Origin: Staphylococcus simulans
Lineage (GTDB): Bacteria; Bacillota; Bacilli; Staphylococcales; Staphylococcaceae
NCBI RefSeq assembly: GCF_002994445.1
Contig: NZ_MRZJ01000012.1
Location: 1 to 39,413, forward strand
Length of the DNA: 39,413 nucleotides
Reading direction: 5' to 3'
Each line of letters opens with the position of its first letter. The first letter of the stretch is position 1. The notes beneath the pieces were generated by a model that was not told where the DNA came from, searched no databases, and saw only the letters and a list, made by a program, of their open reading frames with translations. Shown here in pieces: positions 24,813-32,174 of the stretch. Made by a program: the position numbers and the translations under genes.

Positions 24813-25070
24813 CTGATATGCACCTCCTCTCTGCGTCTAAATTGACGCCTGAGAGATAGGCGACCTATATATTATATCATTTTCGAATATATGATGACAG
24901 ATAACTTCCGATAAGTGATCTTATGTTAAAAAAGATAAAAGTTCCTTTATACGTGTTTCTAATACTATGATATATTAGTAATAAATAAAGGATGAGTATC
25001 AATTGGCATATCAGAGTGGTTCTTTTTTTAGAAAAGGAAATGATGAACAATTATTGGATAATTTCTGTTC

Positions 25071-25099
25071 TATATCAAGAAAAGAAGAAACTCGTTTCA
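25071..25099 (-). other. Double-strand-origin-like sequence, copy B
   Basis: On the minus strand gaaacgagtttcttcttt followed by tcttgatata; the same 5' part as copies A and C, diverging just after the nick position. An open stretch starting at TTG 25003 (AKGATGAG-like site ahead) changes character exactly here, as if an unrelated gene had been fused at the nick site. Confidence 0.5.
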
Positions 25100-25117
25100 A
25101 AAACCAAAAACTCACAT

Positions 25118-25264
25118 TTAATCCTTTTTATCATTTTTTTCTAAACCAAAAATCAATAAAAGAATTACAGACAAAAGCATAAAAGGAAAAAATATAGAAG
25201 TAGCTAAGAAACCTATAATCATAATTAACCAAAAAGAATCAATTTTATAATTTCCGAATCTCAT
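25118..25264 (-). CDS. Small membrane protein (48 aa)
   Basis: ATG 25264 has a textbook AAAGGAGGT upstream. MRFGNYKIDSFW, then a long hydrophobic run (LIMIIGFLATSIFFPFMLLS and VILLLIFG) able to form two helices, and the charged tail LEKNDKKD. Too short to appear in most gene lists. Function unknown; size and shape fit membrane accessory, immunity or toxin-like peptides. Confidence 0.55.
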   Translation of the reverse strand: MRFGNYKIDSFWLIMIIGFLATSIFFPFMLLSVILLLIFGLEKNDKKD

Positions 25265-25621
25265 ACAAGACCTCCTTTTTAAATCACAACAACATAATTA
25301 CTTTATTCCAATTCAGAAGAAAAAAACATCAAAAACCTTGCAAGACAAGGAAGTGTCAAAAAGACACGTCCGAAAATATTAAAAACACAAATTTACAAGA
25401 TATACACAAACAAGTATCTAAATTGATGTTTAATATCAGTAACTTTCGCTTTAGTCGTTAACTCTCAAACTAAGGAGAGTTAACAACTTTTCTTATTGTC
25501 AAATTCATTAACAATAAGAAAGATGTTGAACTCAGTCATATCAAGGGTTTATAAACCCTCGATACGCCTTTTACATTGACGGAACTTCTGATAATAAAAC
25601 CGCAGTTTTTTATTTACGTAT
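25265..25621. other. Non-coding stretch with hairpins
   Basis: No gene. It has four hairpins: cttgcaagacaag (25341 area), ttaactctc...gagagttaa (about 25459-25485), tcttattgt...acaataaga (25493-25521) and agggtttataaaccct (25545-25560). Density of palindromes suggests an origin, terminator cluster or regulatory RNA from the rolling-circle remnant. Confidence 0.35.
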
Positions 25622-26158
25622 TTAAGCCTCAATAGTATCAAATGTTAGTTCATATAAATCTTTATCATCCAAATTAACGAATTCTTCAATATTTACTCGG
25701 TATCTAGTATTATTTTGTTTTTTAGAGATCTGACTATAGTAGCTTATATTAATATACATATTCGTTGTATAACCGTTATTTTTAACTGTATCTTGAAATT
25801 CTTCAAACGCTTTTTTACCAATGGGCATTAAATAATATTTATCACTAGGTAAAATATTAATGTGTTTTTCTTGTATAACTGCGTTTTCATTTAAATGGAC
25901 TTTTATATCTATATTTTTAGCAGTTCCACCGCCTAAATTTTGTAGTTTAAAAGCAGTATTTACATAATCAGAATCAGTTTCAGTTAAATTTCTTAATTTT
26001 AAACTTTTTCCTTCTTGTTCCATAATAATTTGATCGAAAGCCAAGAATGGGATAAAAGAAATTTTAATTTGTCTAATTTGTATCATTACCGAAATAAGAT
26101 ATAAAATTGCCATGATAAATGTTCCAATTGAACCAACTGCTTGTAAAATATTTATCAT
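25622..26158 (-). CDS. Membrane-anchored hypothetical protein (178 aa)
   Basis: ATG 26158 is chosen over 26200 because AAAGGAG lies 8 bases before it. One N-terminal membrane helix (ILQAVGSIGTFIMAILYLIS), then a beta-rich domain (FKLQNLGGGTAKNIDIKVHL, PIGKKAFEEFQDTVKNNGY, NMYINISYYSQIS). The NLGGGTAKNI segment recalls Ig-like domains of membrane-anchored proteins near phage-defence or abortive-infection genes, but no such partner is here. Family uncertain. Confidence 0.6.
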   Translation of the reverse strand: MINILQAVGSIGTFIMAILYLISVMIQIRQIKISFIPFLAFDQIIMEQEGKSLKLRNLTETDSDYVNTAFKLQNLGGGTAKNIDIKVHLNENAVIQEKHINILPSDKYYLMPIGKKAFEEFQDTVKNNGYTTNMYINISYYSQISKKQNNTRYRVNIEEFVNLDDKDLYELTFDTIEA

Positions 26159-26282
26159 CCAATTCTCCTTTTGAAATAAGTAGTCTTTTGATTCTATCAT
26201 AATGCAATGTATTGTTAATACATTAATAGTATTTGATAACCAATAATAAACAGATTAAATTTAAATGTTTTATTCCAATTGC

Positions 26283-26430
26283 TTTATTGACAACGAGCCT
26301 CTGAACCCTTAACAAACCCTAAACTTGTCGAATGGTCGGCTTAATAGCTCACGCTATGCCGACATTCGTCTGCAAGTTTAGTTAAGGGTTCTGCTCATTG
26401 ATCAATAAATTTTCTCGGCATAAATGCGTG
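26283..26430. other. ssoA-like single-strand origin, copy C (reverse orientation)
   Basis: Nearly identical to copy B read on the minus strand (gcatttatgccgagaaaatt at its minus-strand start, tagcgt at 26356-26351). It indicates a second rolling-circle plasmid unit, or an inverted duplication, in this half of the plasmid. Confidence 0.75.
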
Positions 26431-26592
26431 CTATTAAAATTAAAGCTGTACTTAACAAAGAAATAAGCGTATACTTAATCTAACGTAATAAAGCTCGTGA
26501 ATTTAATTGTAGTGTATTTTTTAGAATATCCTCTTTTTTATAAATGAAGTTGTTACAAATATTATGTGCAAAAGCACTCGGAGGTATTCTAT

Positions 26593-26793
26593 ATGAATAA
26601 CGGTACAGTAAAATGGTTTAATTCAGAAAAAGGTTTTGGTTTTATCGAAAGAGAAAATGGCAGCGATGTTTTCGTTCACTTCTCTGGCATTGCTGGTGAA
26701 GGCTATAAATCTTTAGAAGATGGTCAAAACGTAGATTTCGACATTGTTGACGGTCAACGTGGCGAACAAGCAACTAATGTTGTTGCAATCTAA
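26593..26793 (+). CDS. csp: Cold-shock protein, CspA family
   Basis: 66 residues from ATG 26593 (CGGAGGT upstream); an in-frame ATG at 26566 lies before the ribosome site. Both RNA-binding motifs are intact: KGFGFIE (RNP1) and VFVHFS (RNP2), after [14 protein letters not shown] chaperone of the cytoplasm. The long leader (about 26440-26590), rich in T-runs, is usual for csp genes and may carry cold-responsive folding. Plasmid location is less usual; probably captured chromosomal DNA. A terminator follows. Confidence 0.92.
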   Translation: MNNGTVKWFNSEKGFGFIERENGSDVFVHFSGIAGEGYKSLEDGQNVDFDIVDGQRGEQATNVVAI

Positions 26794-26796
26794 ACA

Positions 26797-26831
26797 TAAA
26801 AAAACCAGTCAATTATTGACTGGTTTTTTTC
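26797..26831 (+). terminator. Terminator after csp
   Basis: aaaaaaccagtcaa...ttgactggtttttttc: strong stem with A-run before and T-run after, so bidirectional. Confidence 0.8.
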
Positions 26832-27015
26832 TTTCTTAAAGAAGACCCTTGTAGACCAAGTCAATTAGGTATTTGAGCTAAAACAAACGTAATAACCTTA
26901 TATAAAATTTCCAAATATATCACCTTCTCGCAGCAAAATTATAACCCATTTTATTAACCTTATATCAATTTAATAAATTTTCTTAGTATAAATACATGAC
27001 CTACTCCTCAAATGT

Positions 27016-27117
27016 TCATTCAAACAACATAAAAATTTGATAAATAGCTAGTACAAGCAACACAACATATACATACTCATTCGTTAAAAAATTTTCTAAT
27101 GCTTCTCTGAATTTCAT
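27016..27117 (-). CDS. Very small membrane peptide (33 aa)
   Basis: ATG 27117 with CAGGAGT upstream. MKFREALENFLTNEY then VYVVLLVLAIYQIFMLFE: amphipathic start and one membrane helix. It follows RCR block C in the same orientation as the rep C-terminal fragment. Could be a toxin-like or membrane-stress peptide; not the Fst family. Unknown. Confidence 0.4.
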   Translation of the reverse strand: MKFREALENFLTNEYVYVVLLVLAIYQIFMLFE

Positions 27118-27164
27118 TTTTTAACAACTCCTGTTTTCTCATAAATTTATCCACTTTTAGTTTT

Positions 27165-27410
27165 CCTTTTAACAAACTTTATCATAACTCTTACAAAAAT
27201 TTTGAGTGCCTTTATTTTTAATTTTAAAGGGGCATTTTGAAGAAACACTAAATATTTACGTAGTTTTATATCCAAAATTCTATATAAGCCCTTAAAATGC
27301 AAATGAGAGCAAAATAAATATATTTTGATATCACATCACAAATTTTTAGCAAAACCAGTGACGATTTTTAGACACTGCCCAGTTACATGCAAATTTAAAA
27401 ATTGGCGTAA
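27165..27410 (-). repeat. RCR-plasmid block, copy C (inverted partner of 16100-16360)
   Basis: Reverse-complement match to copy B over about 245 bp, with local differences (for example agttacatgc for atctacatgc). Non-coding. The B/C pair forms a large inverted repeat 11 kb apart. Confidence 0.7.
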
Positions 27411-27465
27411 AAACTAGGCAACCATGCTGGTTGAACGTTATAATTCCTGCAGGGGCAAAAAAGCA

Positions 27466-27498
27466 TAAAAAAACGTTAGCTTTGATAAGCTAACGTCA
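27466..27498 (-). terminator. Terminator
   Basis: On the minus strand gacgttagctta/taagctaacgtt-type stem (around 27470-27496) followed by a T-run. It ends the 27855-27499 gene. Confidence 0.7.
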
Positions 27499-27855
27499 TT
27501 AATTTAATCTGATATAAAGTTCTCTCAAAGACATGATTTTACCTTTTCTACCTGCTTGTTTTCTATCTCGTTTCGTAGCTCTTCGAGAATATATAGCACC
27601 AGATAAATTTCTTGCTCTTTGTTCTTCTTCAAACATCGATATTAAAAATTTTTTCTTTTCAACTTGCCAAAACCAATATCTTTTACAAAGATATTCTCCA
27701 TCCCCTGGAACATTAATCGCCCAAAACTTACCATCAAATTTTTCTGGGTATTTATCTTTGTTTTTTGTATCTAACTTTCTCAAAAAGTAATAAGCAACAC
27801 CACAAAATATAGCTAAAATAATAAGAAATATAACAAATGTCGTTTGCATATCCAT
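27499..27855 (-). CDS. Single-pass membrane protein downstream of rep (118 aa)
   Basis: ATG 27855 is preferred over GTG 27867 because GGGTGG lies 8 bases upstream. N-terminal membrane helix (TTFVIFLIILAIFCGVAYYF), then a basic cytoplasmic part with aromatic segments (GKFWAINVPGDGEYLCKRYW, FWQVEKKKFLISMFEEEQRA) and a strongly basic end (RRATKRDRKQAGRKGK). It starts 36 bases after the rep stop, so was probably co-transcribed with rep. Family not recognised. Confidence 0.55.
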   Translation of the reverse strand: MDMQTTFVIFLIILAIFCGVAYYFLRKLDTKNKDKYPEKFDGKFWAINVPGDGEYLCKRYWFWQVEKKKFLISMFEEEQRARNLSGAIYSRRATKRDRKQAGRKGKIMSLRELYIRLN

Positions 27856-27890
27856 AATGATTACCACCCTTTCAAAACTTTATATAATTG

Positions 27891-28024
27891 TTATTCTTCT
27901 TCGATTTCATTAATCATTTGATGATTAATTTTACTTTTTTCTTCTTCAGTCAAATCAAAAATTTCACTCGCTAAGTACTCTTTTTGGTTCCAATGATAAA
28001 AAATTTGATAAATATATTCTGTCG
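27891..28024 (-). pseudogene. rep: pC194-type Rep, C-terminal fragment
   Basis: Open on the minus strand from the IS431 end at 28024: TEYIYQIFYHWNQKEYLASE, then IFDLTEEEKSKINHQMINEI and EEE before TAA at 27891-27893. This matches the remembered end of pC194-family Rep (DPTEYIYQIFYIWKQKEYLASEL). The catalytic part is missing; it is not the direct continuation of the 17228-17557 fragment, since about 100 residues are absent. Confidence 0.8.
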
Positions 28025-28815
28025 GGTTCTGTTGCAAAGTTAGAAAAATATAGCTAATTACCATTTTATTCTGTCGTTGTTCCCTTAACTGGCTAACATA
28101 TGCCTAATTTCGTGGCATGGCGAAAATCCGTAGATCTGAAGAGACCTGCGGTTCTTTTTATATATAGCGTAAATGCATTCAATACCTTTTAAAGTATTCT
28201 TTGCCGTATTGATACTTTGATATCTTGTCTTTCTTACTTTAATATGACGGTGATCTTGCTCAATGAGATTATTCAGATATTTGGATGTGCAATGACAGTC
28301 AGGTTTAAGTTTAAAAGCTTTAATTACTTTAGCCATTGCTACCTTCGTTGAAGGTGCCTGATCTGTAATTACCTTTTGACGTTTACCAAATTGTTTAATG
28401 AGACGTTTGATAAATACATATGCTGAATGATTATCTCGTTGCTTACGCAACCAAATATCTAATGTATATCCCTCTGCATCAATGGCACGATATAAATAGT
28501 TCCATTTTCCTTTTATTTTGATGTACGTCTTATCAATACGCCATTTGTAATAAGCTTTTTTATGCTTTTTCTTCCAAATTTGATATAAAATCGGGGCATA
28601 TTCTTGAAGCCAACGGTAGACCGTTGAATGATGAACGTTTACACCACGTTCCCTTAATATTTCAGATATATCACGATAACTCAATGCATATCTTAGATAG
28701 TAGCCAACGGCTACAGTGATAACATCCTTGTTAAATTGTTTATATCTGAAATAGTTCATACAGAAGACTCCTTTTTGTTAAAATTATACTATAAATTCAA
28801 CTTTGCAACAGAACC
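28025..28815 (-). mobile_element. IS431: IS431/IS257 copy 5, complete
   Basis: 791 bp with ends ggttctgttgcaaagtt and aactttgcaacagaacc. No matching 8-bp flanks (ttctgtcg / gaatatct). It cuts rep and, with copy 6 in the same orientation, brackets the XRE-ABC module. Confidence 0.93.
28085..28759 (-). CDS. tnp: IS431 transposase (copy 5), possibly impaired
   Basis: 224 residues, full length. The first catalytic motif reads WRIDKTYIK instead of WRIDETYIK: the Asp is kept but the next Glu is Lys. D133 and E167 are normal (FGKRQKVITDQ has Arg for Pro nearby). Activity may be reduced. Confidence 0.9.
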   Translation of the reverse strand: MNYFRYKQFNKDVITVAVGYYLRYALSYRDISEILRERGVNVHHSTVYRWLQEYAPILYQIWKKKHKKAYYKWRIDKTYIKIKGKWNYLYRAIDAEGYTLDIWLRKQRDNHSAYVFIKRLIKQFGKRQKVITDQAPSTKVAMAKVIKAFKLKPDCHCTSKYLNNLIEQDHRHIKVRKTRYQSINTAKNTLKGIECIYAIYKKNRRSLQIYGFSPCHEIRHMLAS

Positions 28816-28891
28816 GAATATCTTTTGGTTATAGAAACTTTGGTAATTTACGCAGTCGTATCATTTTATGTACAAATCTTTTTGCAGCTAA

Positions 28892-28944
28892 TCCAAAAAA
28901 AAGAGATCAAGCAACTTTATGCTGCTTAAATCTCTTTTTTTATC
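28892..28944 (-). terminator. Terminator of the XRE-ABC operon
   Basis: Stem aaagagat...aagca/tgctt...atctcttt with T-runs on both sides, directly downstream of the regulator gene on the minus strand. Confidence 0.7.
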
Positions 28945-28970
28945 CATTGTACTTAACCATCACAAAATAA

Positions 28971-29177
28971 TTACCTATAATCTTTTTCTTCTAAAGTAAA
29001 AATGTCTTCTATTTTTTCCGAAAGTATATTCGATATTTTTTTTGCAATCAAAATAGATGGATTGGAATTATTTTGTTCAATTAATGATAGTGTTTGTCTA
29101 GAAATATCAGATTTTTGTGCTAAAATGCTTTGACTCATATTTTTTTTTAATCGCAACTCTCGTACTTTATTTTTCAA
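28971..29177 (-). CDS. XRE-family helix-turn-helix regulator (68 aa)
   Basis: TTG 29177 with GAGGAGAG upstream. MKNKVRELRLKKNMSQSILA, then QKSDISRQTLSLIEQNNSNP: a five-helix XRE domain with the recognition helix SRQTLSLIEQ, ending SEKIEDIFTLEEKD. The size is that of the small Cro-like regulators that accompany ABC transporters. It lies 118 bases downstream of the permease in the same orientation and probably controls the transporter operon; no operator was identified. Confidence 0.85.
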   Translation of the reverse strand: MKNKVRELRLKKNMSQSILAQKSDISRQTLSLIEQNNSNPSILIAKKISNILSEKIEDIFTLEEKDYR

Positions 29178-29295
29178 ATGTTTCTCTCCTCGTTTTTTTC
29201 AGATTCGGAAATAGACTTATTAACAATAACTAAAAGACTTCTTTTCAACTGTTAAATACAATTAAAAAGAAGAATGACTTTCCATCAAATTCAAA

Positions 29296-30075
29296 TCATA
29301 CATTCTTTTTATTAAATATAACAACAACTAAAACTAATGAAATTGTAATGTAAATAATATTACCCATGAATAATTCATGTAATTCTAATTTCGTAGTTTT
29401 TTTGAAACTTTCTTCTATAACTTGAACCATAATATTCATCATATTAATAGGATTCCATTTTAACCATTCCCATTTATCTATAACCAATGTCAAAACACCT
29501 GACAGAATAGATGTAGCAAAATAAAATACAATACCTATAGCAATAGAAACACCGGGACTTTTCATTGCACATGAAATTAATAACGTTATACTTAATACCA
29601 ACCATGTACCTACAAATGTACCTACTCCTGTAAGTAACATTTGATTTAGTAAATTTAATTCATTACCTTTACTTTCAAGTAAGTTGATATCATTGAAAAA
29701 TAATGCCCATAGAATTATAGCGCCAATGATAGTAATAACAAAGTAAAATAACGAATAAATTAATAACGCAATAATTTTACTAATAACAATACTTGTTCTT
29801 GTGTAATTACGATAAAGAAGATTTTTTATTGTCCCGTGATAAAATTCCATAGATATAATTGTACTAGCTTGAATAATCAGTAAAAATATAAACCATGAAA
29901 ATCCACTAAATGCAGACTTAATGGATGATTGGGGTAAAATAATATCATCAAATTTTTTAGAAAATATAGCTTGAGCAACCATCAGAGCCAAAATAATAAT
30001 TGGAATTATATATGATGATTTTTTTTTATATAACTTAAAACATTCTTGCTTGATTAAACCTACCATTTTATACAT
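29296..30075 (-). CDS. ABC-2 permease, bacitracin/lantibiotic-immunity type
   Basis: About 259 residues from ATG 30075, which overlaps the ATPase stop and has GGAAGG 5 bases upstream. Six membrane helices: SSYIIPIIILALMVAQAIF, SGFSWFIFLLIIQASTIISM and four more. EFYHGTIKNLLYRNYTRTSI between helices 2 and 3 is the usual coupling segment of LanE/BcrB-like permeases. It partners the adjacent ATPase. Confidence 0.78.
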   Translation of the reverse strand: MYKMVGLIKQECFKLYKKKSSYIIPIIILALMVAQAIFSKKFDDIILPQSSIKSAFSGFSWFIFLLIIQASTIISMEFYHGTIKNLLYRNYTRTSIVISKIIALLIYSLFYFVITIIGAIILWALFFNDINLLESKGNELNLLNQMLLTGVGTFVGTWLVLSITLLISCAMKSPGVSIAIGIVFYFATSILSGVLTLVIDKWEWLKWNPINMMNIMVQVIEESFKKTTKLELHELFMGNIIYITISLVLVVVIFNKKNV

Positions 30076-30763
30076 TATCCTTCCCATCAATAATATTTAA
30101 TAATACAGTTTCTAAGTCGTTATCTTTATATTGTCTCAATTCTTCTTCTGTTGTTTCTGCAATAATTTTACCTTTATTAATAATAAAAATTGAATTTGTG
30201 ACTTTTACTAACTCACTTAAAATATGACTTGATATCAAGAAAGTAATCCCTTCTTGTGCCTTTTGTACAATTAGTTCTCTAACATCTCGCACAGCTTTAG
30301 GATCTAATCCGTTCATAGGTTCGTCTAAAATAATTAATTGAGGGTTATTTAAAAAAGCCATTGCAATACCTAATTTTTGCTTCATACCCAACGAATAGGT
30401 TTTTGTTTTATTATGTATAAACTCCTCCATCTTAAGTTGAGTTACTATATTATTAATGTTACAAGTTTTTTCAGATTCATTTAATAACTTCAAGTTATCA
30501 TATCCAGACATAAAAGGATATATTCCTGGACTTTCAATCAAAGCACCTATATTACTCCGTTGCTTACCTTTATTAATAATATTAATATCCCCCTTTTGAA
30601 AACTTGAATAACCTAAAATAACTTTCATTAAAGATGTTTTGCCAGCCCCATTTGCTCCAACAAGACCAATAATCTGACCTGTTTTCAACGATAAAGATAC
30701 ATCATCAAGAATGGTTTTGCGACCTATTTTTTTGGTCAATTTCTTTATTTTTAAAATATCCAT
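30068..30763 (-). CDS. ABC transporter ATP-binding protein (BcrA/LanF-like)
   Basis: 231 residues from ATG 30763 (AAAGGAG upstream), preferred over ATG 30802. Walker A GANGAGKT, then the family hallmark IGALIESPGIYPFMSGYDNL, signature YSLGMKQKLGIAMAF, Walker B LIILDEPMNGLDP, H-loop ISSH. This branch protects against bacitracin and lantibiotics by expelling them from the membrane. With the XRE regulator it forms a self-contained module between IS431 copies 5 and 6. The actual substrate is unknown. Confidence 0.85.
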   Translation of the reverse strand: MDILKIKKLTKKIGRKTILDDVSLSLKTGQIIGLVGANGAGKTSLMKVILGYSSFQKGDINIINKGKQRSNIGALIESPGIYPFMSGYDNLKLLNESEKTCNINNIVTQLKMEEFIHNKTKTYSLGMKQKLGIAMAFLNNPQLIILDEPMNGLDPKAVRDVRELIVQKAQEGITFLISSHILSELVKVTNSIFIINKGKIIAETTEEELRQYKDNDLETVLLNIIDGKDNV

Positions 30764-30871
30764 AGAACTATCTCCTTTTTTAATCATTCGATATAGGTAC
30801 ATTACAAACTATACTTTACCATATATATATATTCGCTGAAATAAATAATATAAAAAGAGGGGACAGTTATA

Positions 30872-30900
30872 ATAACTTGTTACGTGTGATTAGGGTGTGT
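30872..30900. other. Partial res-like sequence
   Basis: gtgtgattagggtgtgta resembles one arm of the Sin res site (tgtatgattaggg, then tgtatg) at 5255-5325. No second arm is present. Possibly a remnant of another plasmid's res. Confidence 0.35.
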
Positions 30901-30924
30901 ATTAATTATGGAGTGAATACAAAT

Positions 30925-31714
30925 AGTTCTGTTGAAAAGTTAGAAAAATATAACTAATCACCATTTGATCATGTCGGCATTTCCTTAACTGGCTAGCATA
31001 TGACTAGTTTCGCGGCACGGATGAAATCCGTAAATCTGAAGAAACATGCGATTCTTTTTATATAGTTCGTAAATACATTCAATACCTTTGATTGTAGGTT
31101 TTGCCATATTAATACTTTGATATCTTGTCTTTCTCACCTTAATATGACGATGATTTTGTTCGATGAGATTATTGAGATATTTAGATGTACAATGGCAATT
31201 AGGGTTAAGTTTAAACGCTTTAATGACTTTAGCCATTGCGACCTTCGTTGAAGGCGCCTGATCTGTAATTACCTTTTGAGGTTTACCAAATTGTTTAATG
31301 AGACGTTTGATAAATACATATGCTGAATGATTATCTCGTTGCTTACGCAACCAAATATCCAATGTATGTCCCTTTGCATCAATGGCACGATATAAATAGT
31401 TCCATTTTCCTTTTATTTTGATGTACGTCTCATCAATACACCATTTGTAATAAGCTTTTTTATGCTTTTTCTTCCAAATTTGATATAAAATCGGGGCATA
31501 TTCTTGAACCCAACGGTAGACCGTTGAATGATGAACGTTTACACCACGTTCCCTTAATATTTCAGATATATCACGATAACTCAATGCATATCTTAGATAG
31601 TAGCCAACGGCTACAGTGATAACATCCTTGTTAAATTGTTTATATCTGAAGTAGTTCATACAAAAGACTCCTTTTTTTAAAATCATACTATAAATTCAAC
31701 TTTGCAACAGAACC
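30925..31714 (-). mobile_element. IS431: IS431 copy 6, diverged
   Basis: 790 bp. The left end is degenerate (agttctgttgaaaagtt), the right end normal (aactttgcaacagaacc). Many substitutions relative to the other copies. With copy 5 it brackets the regulator and ABC genes like a composite transposon. Confidence 0.88.
30985..31659 (-). CDS. tnp: IS431 transposase (copy 6), diverged
   Basis: 224 residues from ATG 31659. The first catalytic motif is WCIDETYIK (Arg to Cys before the Asp), the third LIEQNHRH (Asp to Asn after the Glu), and the C-terminus is altered (FLQIYGFHPCRETSHMLAS). The three DDE residues are kept. It may be weakly active or defective. Confidence 0.85.
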   Translation of the reverse strand: MNYFRYKQFNKDVITVAVGYYLRYALSYRDISEILRERGVNVHHSTVYRWVQEYAPILYQIWKKKHKKAYYKWCIDETYIKIKGKWNYLYRAIDAKGHTLDIWLRKQRDNHSAYVFIKRLIKQFGKPQKVITDQAPSTKVAMAKVIKAFKLNPNCHCTSKYLNNLIEQNHRHIKVRKTRYQSINMAKPTIKGIECIYELYKKNRMFLQIYGFHPCRETSHMLAS

Positions 31715-31806
31715 TGCAGGAGAGACTATTCAAGGAGGGGTAGAAGTTAACGGTTTGGTTCGAACTACTCAACCTAAAGTAATTGTATATAATTGGAAAT
31801 ATCAAT
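31715..31806 (+). pseudogene. C-terminal remnant of a gene cut by IS431
   Basis: Open from the IS431 end: AGETIQGGVEVNGLVRTTQP, then KVIVYNWKYQ and TAA at 31804-31806. Probably the end of a secreted or surface protein; the GGV start is vaguely like lactococcin-972-type peptides but this is not secure. The small membrane protein that follows may have been its partner. Confidence 0.4.
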
Positions 31807-31824
31807 AAAAATGAGAGGTCTATT

Positions 31825-32028
31825 ATGTTGATATATTTAAAAAGTGCATTTCTTAATTTAGATAGTGTTTTTCTTGGTTTGAGTATTTTTATCTCGGTTT
31901 TTTTTAGTTCGCTTATTGTAAAAAAAATGAATGCTAATACTTCACTAAAAGTAATACTTGTTTCAGTGTTTACTTTAGTGTTATTTACAATAATTTATGG
32001 AATATTAAAATTCTCGTTTTCTAATTAA
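31825..32028 (+). CDS. Small two-helix membrane protein (67 aa)
   Basis: ATG 31825 with GAGAGG 7 bases upstream; the in-frame ATG at 31783 lies within the previous remnant. MLIYLKSAFLNLD, helix SVFLGLSIFISVFFSSLIV, loop KKMNANTSLK, helix VILVSVFTLVLFTIIYGIL. Possibly an immunity-type partner of the truncated upstream gene; not recognised. Confidence 0.5.
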   Translation: MLIYLKSAFLNLDSVFLGLSIFISVFFSSLIVKKMNANTSLKVILVSVFTLVLFTIIYGILKFSFSN

Positions 32029-32053
32029 TACTTTTAAATAAACTTACTTTTTG

Positions 32054-32169
32054 CCTAGAATAACAGTTGATTATAATATCATAACTAGATTATTTGGAAT
32101 TATTCCCTTTATTTTCTTTGTTTTGTTTATATTTAGTTCCGATAAGAAAATTGATAAAAGGAAACATTA
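32054..32169 (+). pseudogene. Possible membrane-protein remnant before IS1182 element
   Basis: TVDYNIITRLFGIIPFIFFV then LFIFSSDKKIDKRKH and TAA, ending at 32167-32169, just before the IS1182-family end. It lacks a clear ATG and ribosome site. Weakly supported. Confidence 0.25.
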
Positions 32170-32174
32170 AGGAT

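Noticed and set aside
25003..25180. Possible 58-codon gene starting at TTG 25003
   Set aside because: A promoter-like stretch and weak ribosome site exist, but the frame changes character at the dso-like sequence and overlaps the better supported 25118-25264 gene on the other strand; treated as a fused relic.
27533..27790. 85-codon plus-strand frame
   Set aside because: Antisense to the 27499-27855 membrane protein, which has the ribosome site and terminator.
28971..30763. PmtABCD-type PSM exporter operon
   Set aside because: Only one ATPase and one permease with an XRE rather than GntR regulator; the ESPGIYPFMSGYDNL motif places it with BcrA/LanF-like pumps.
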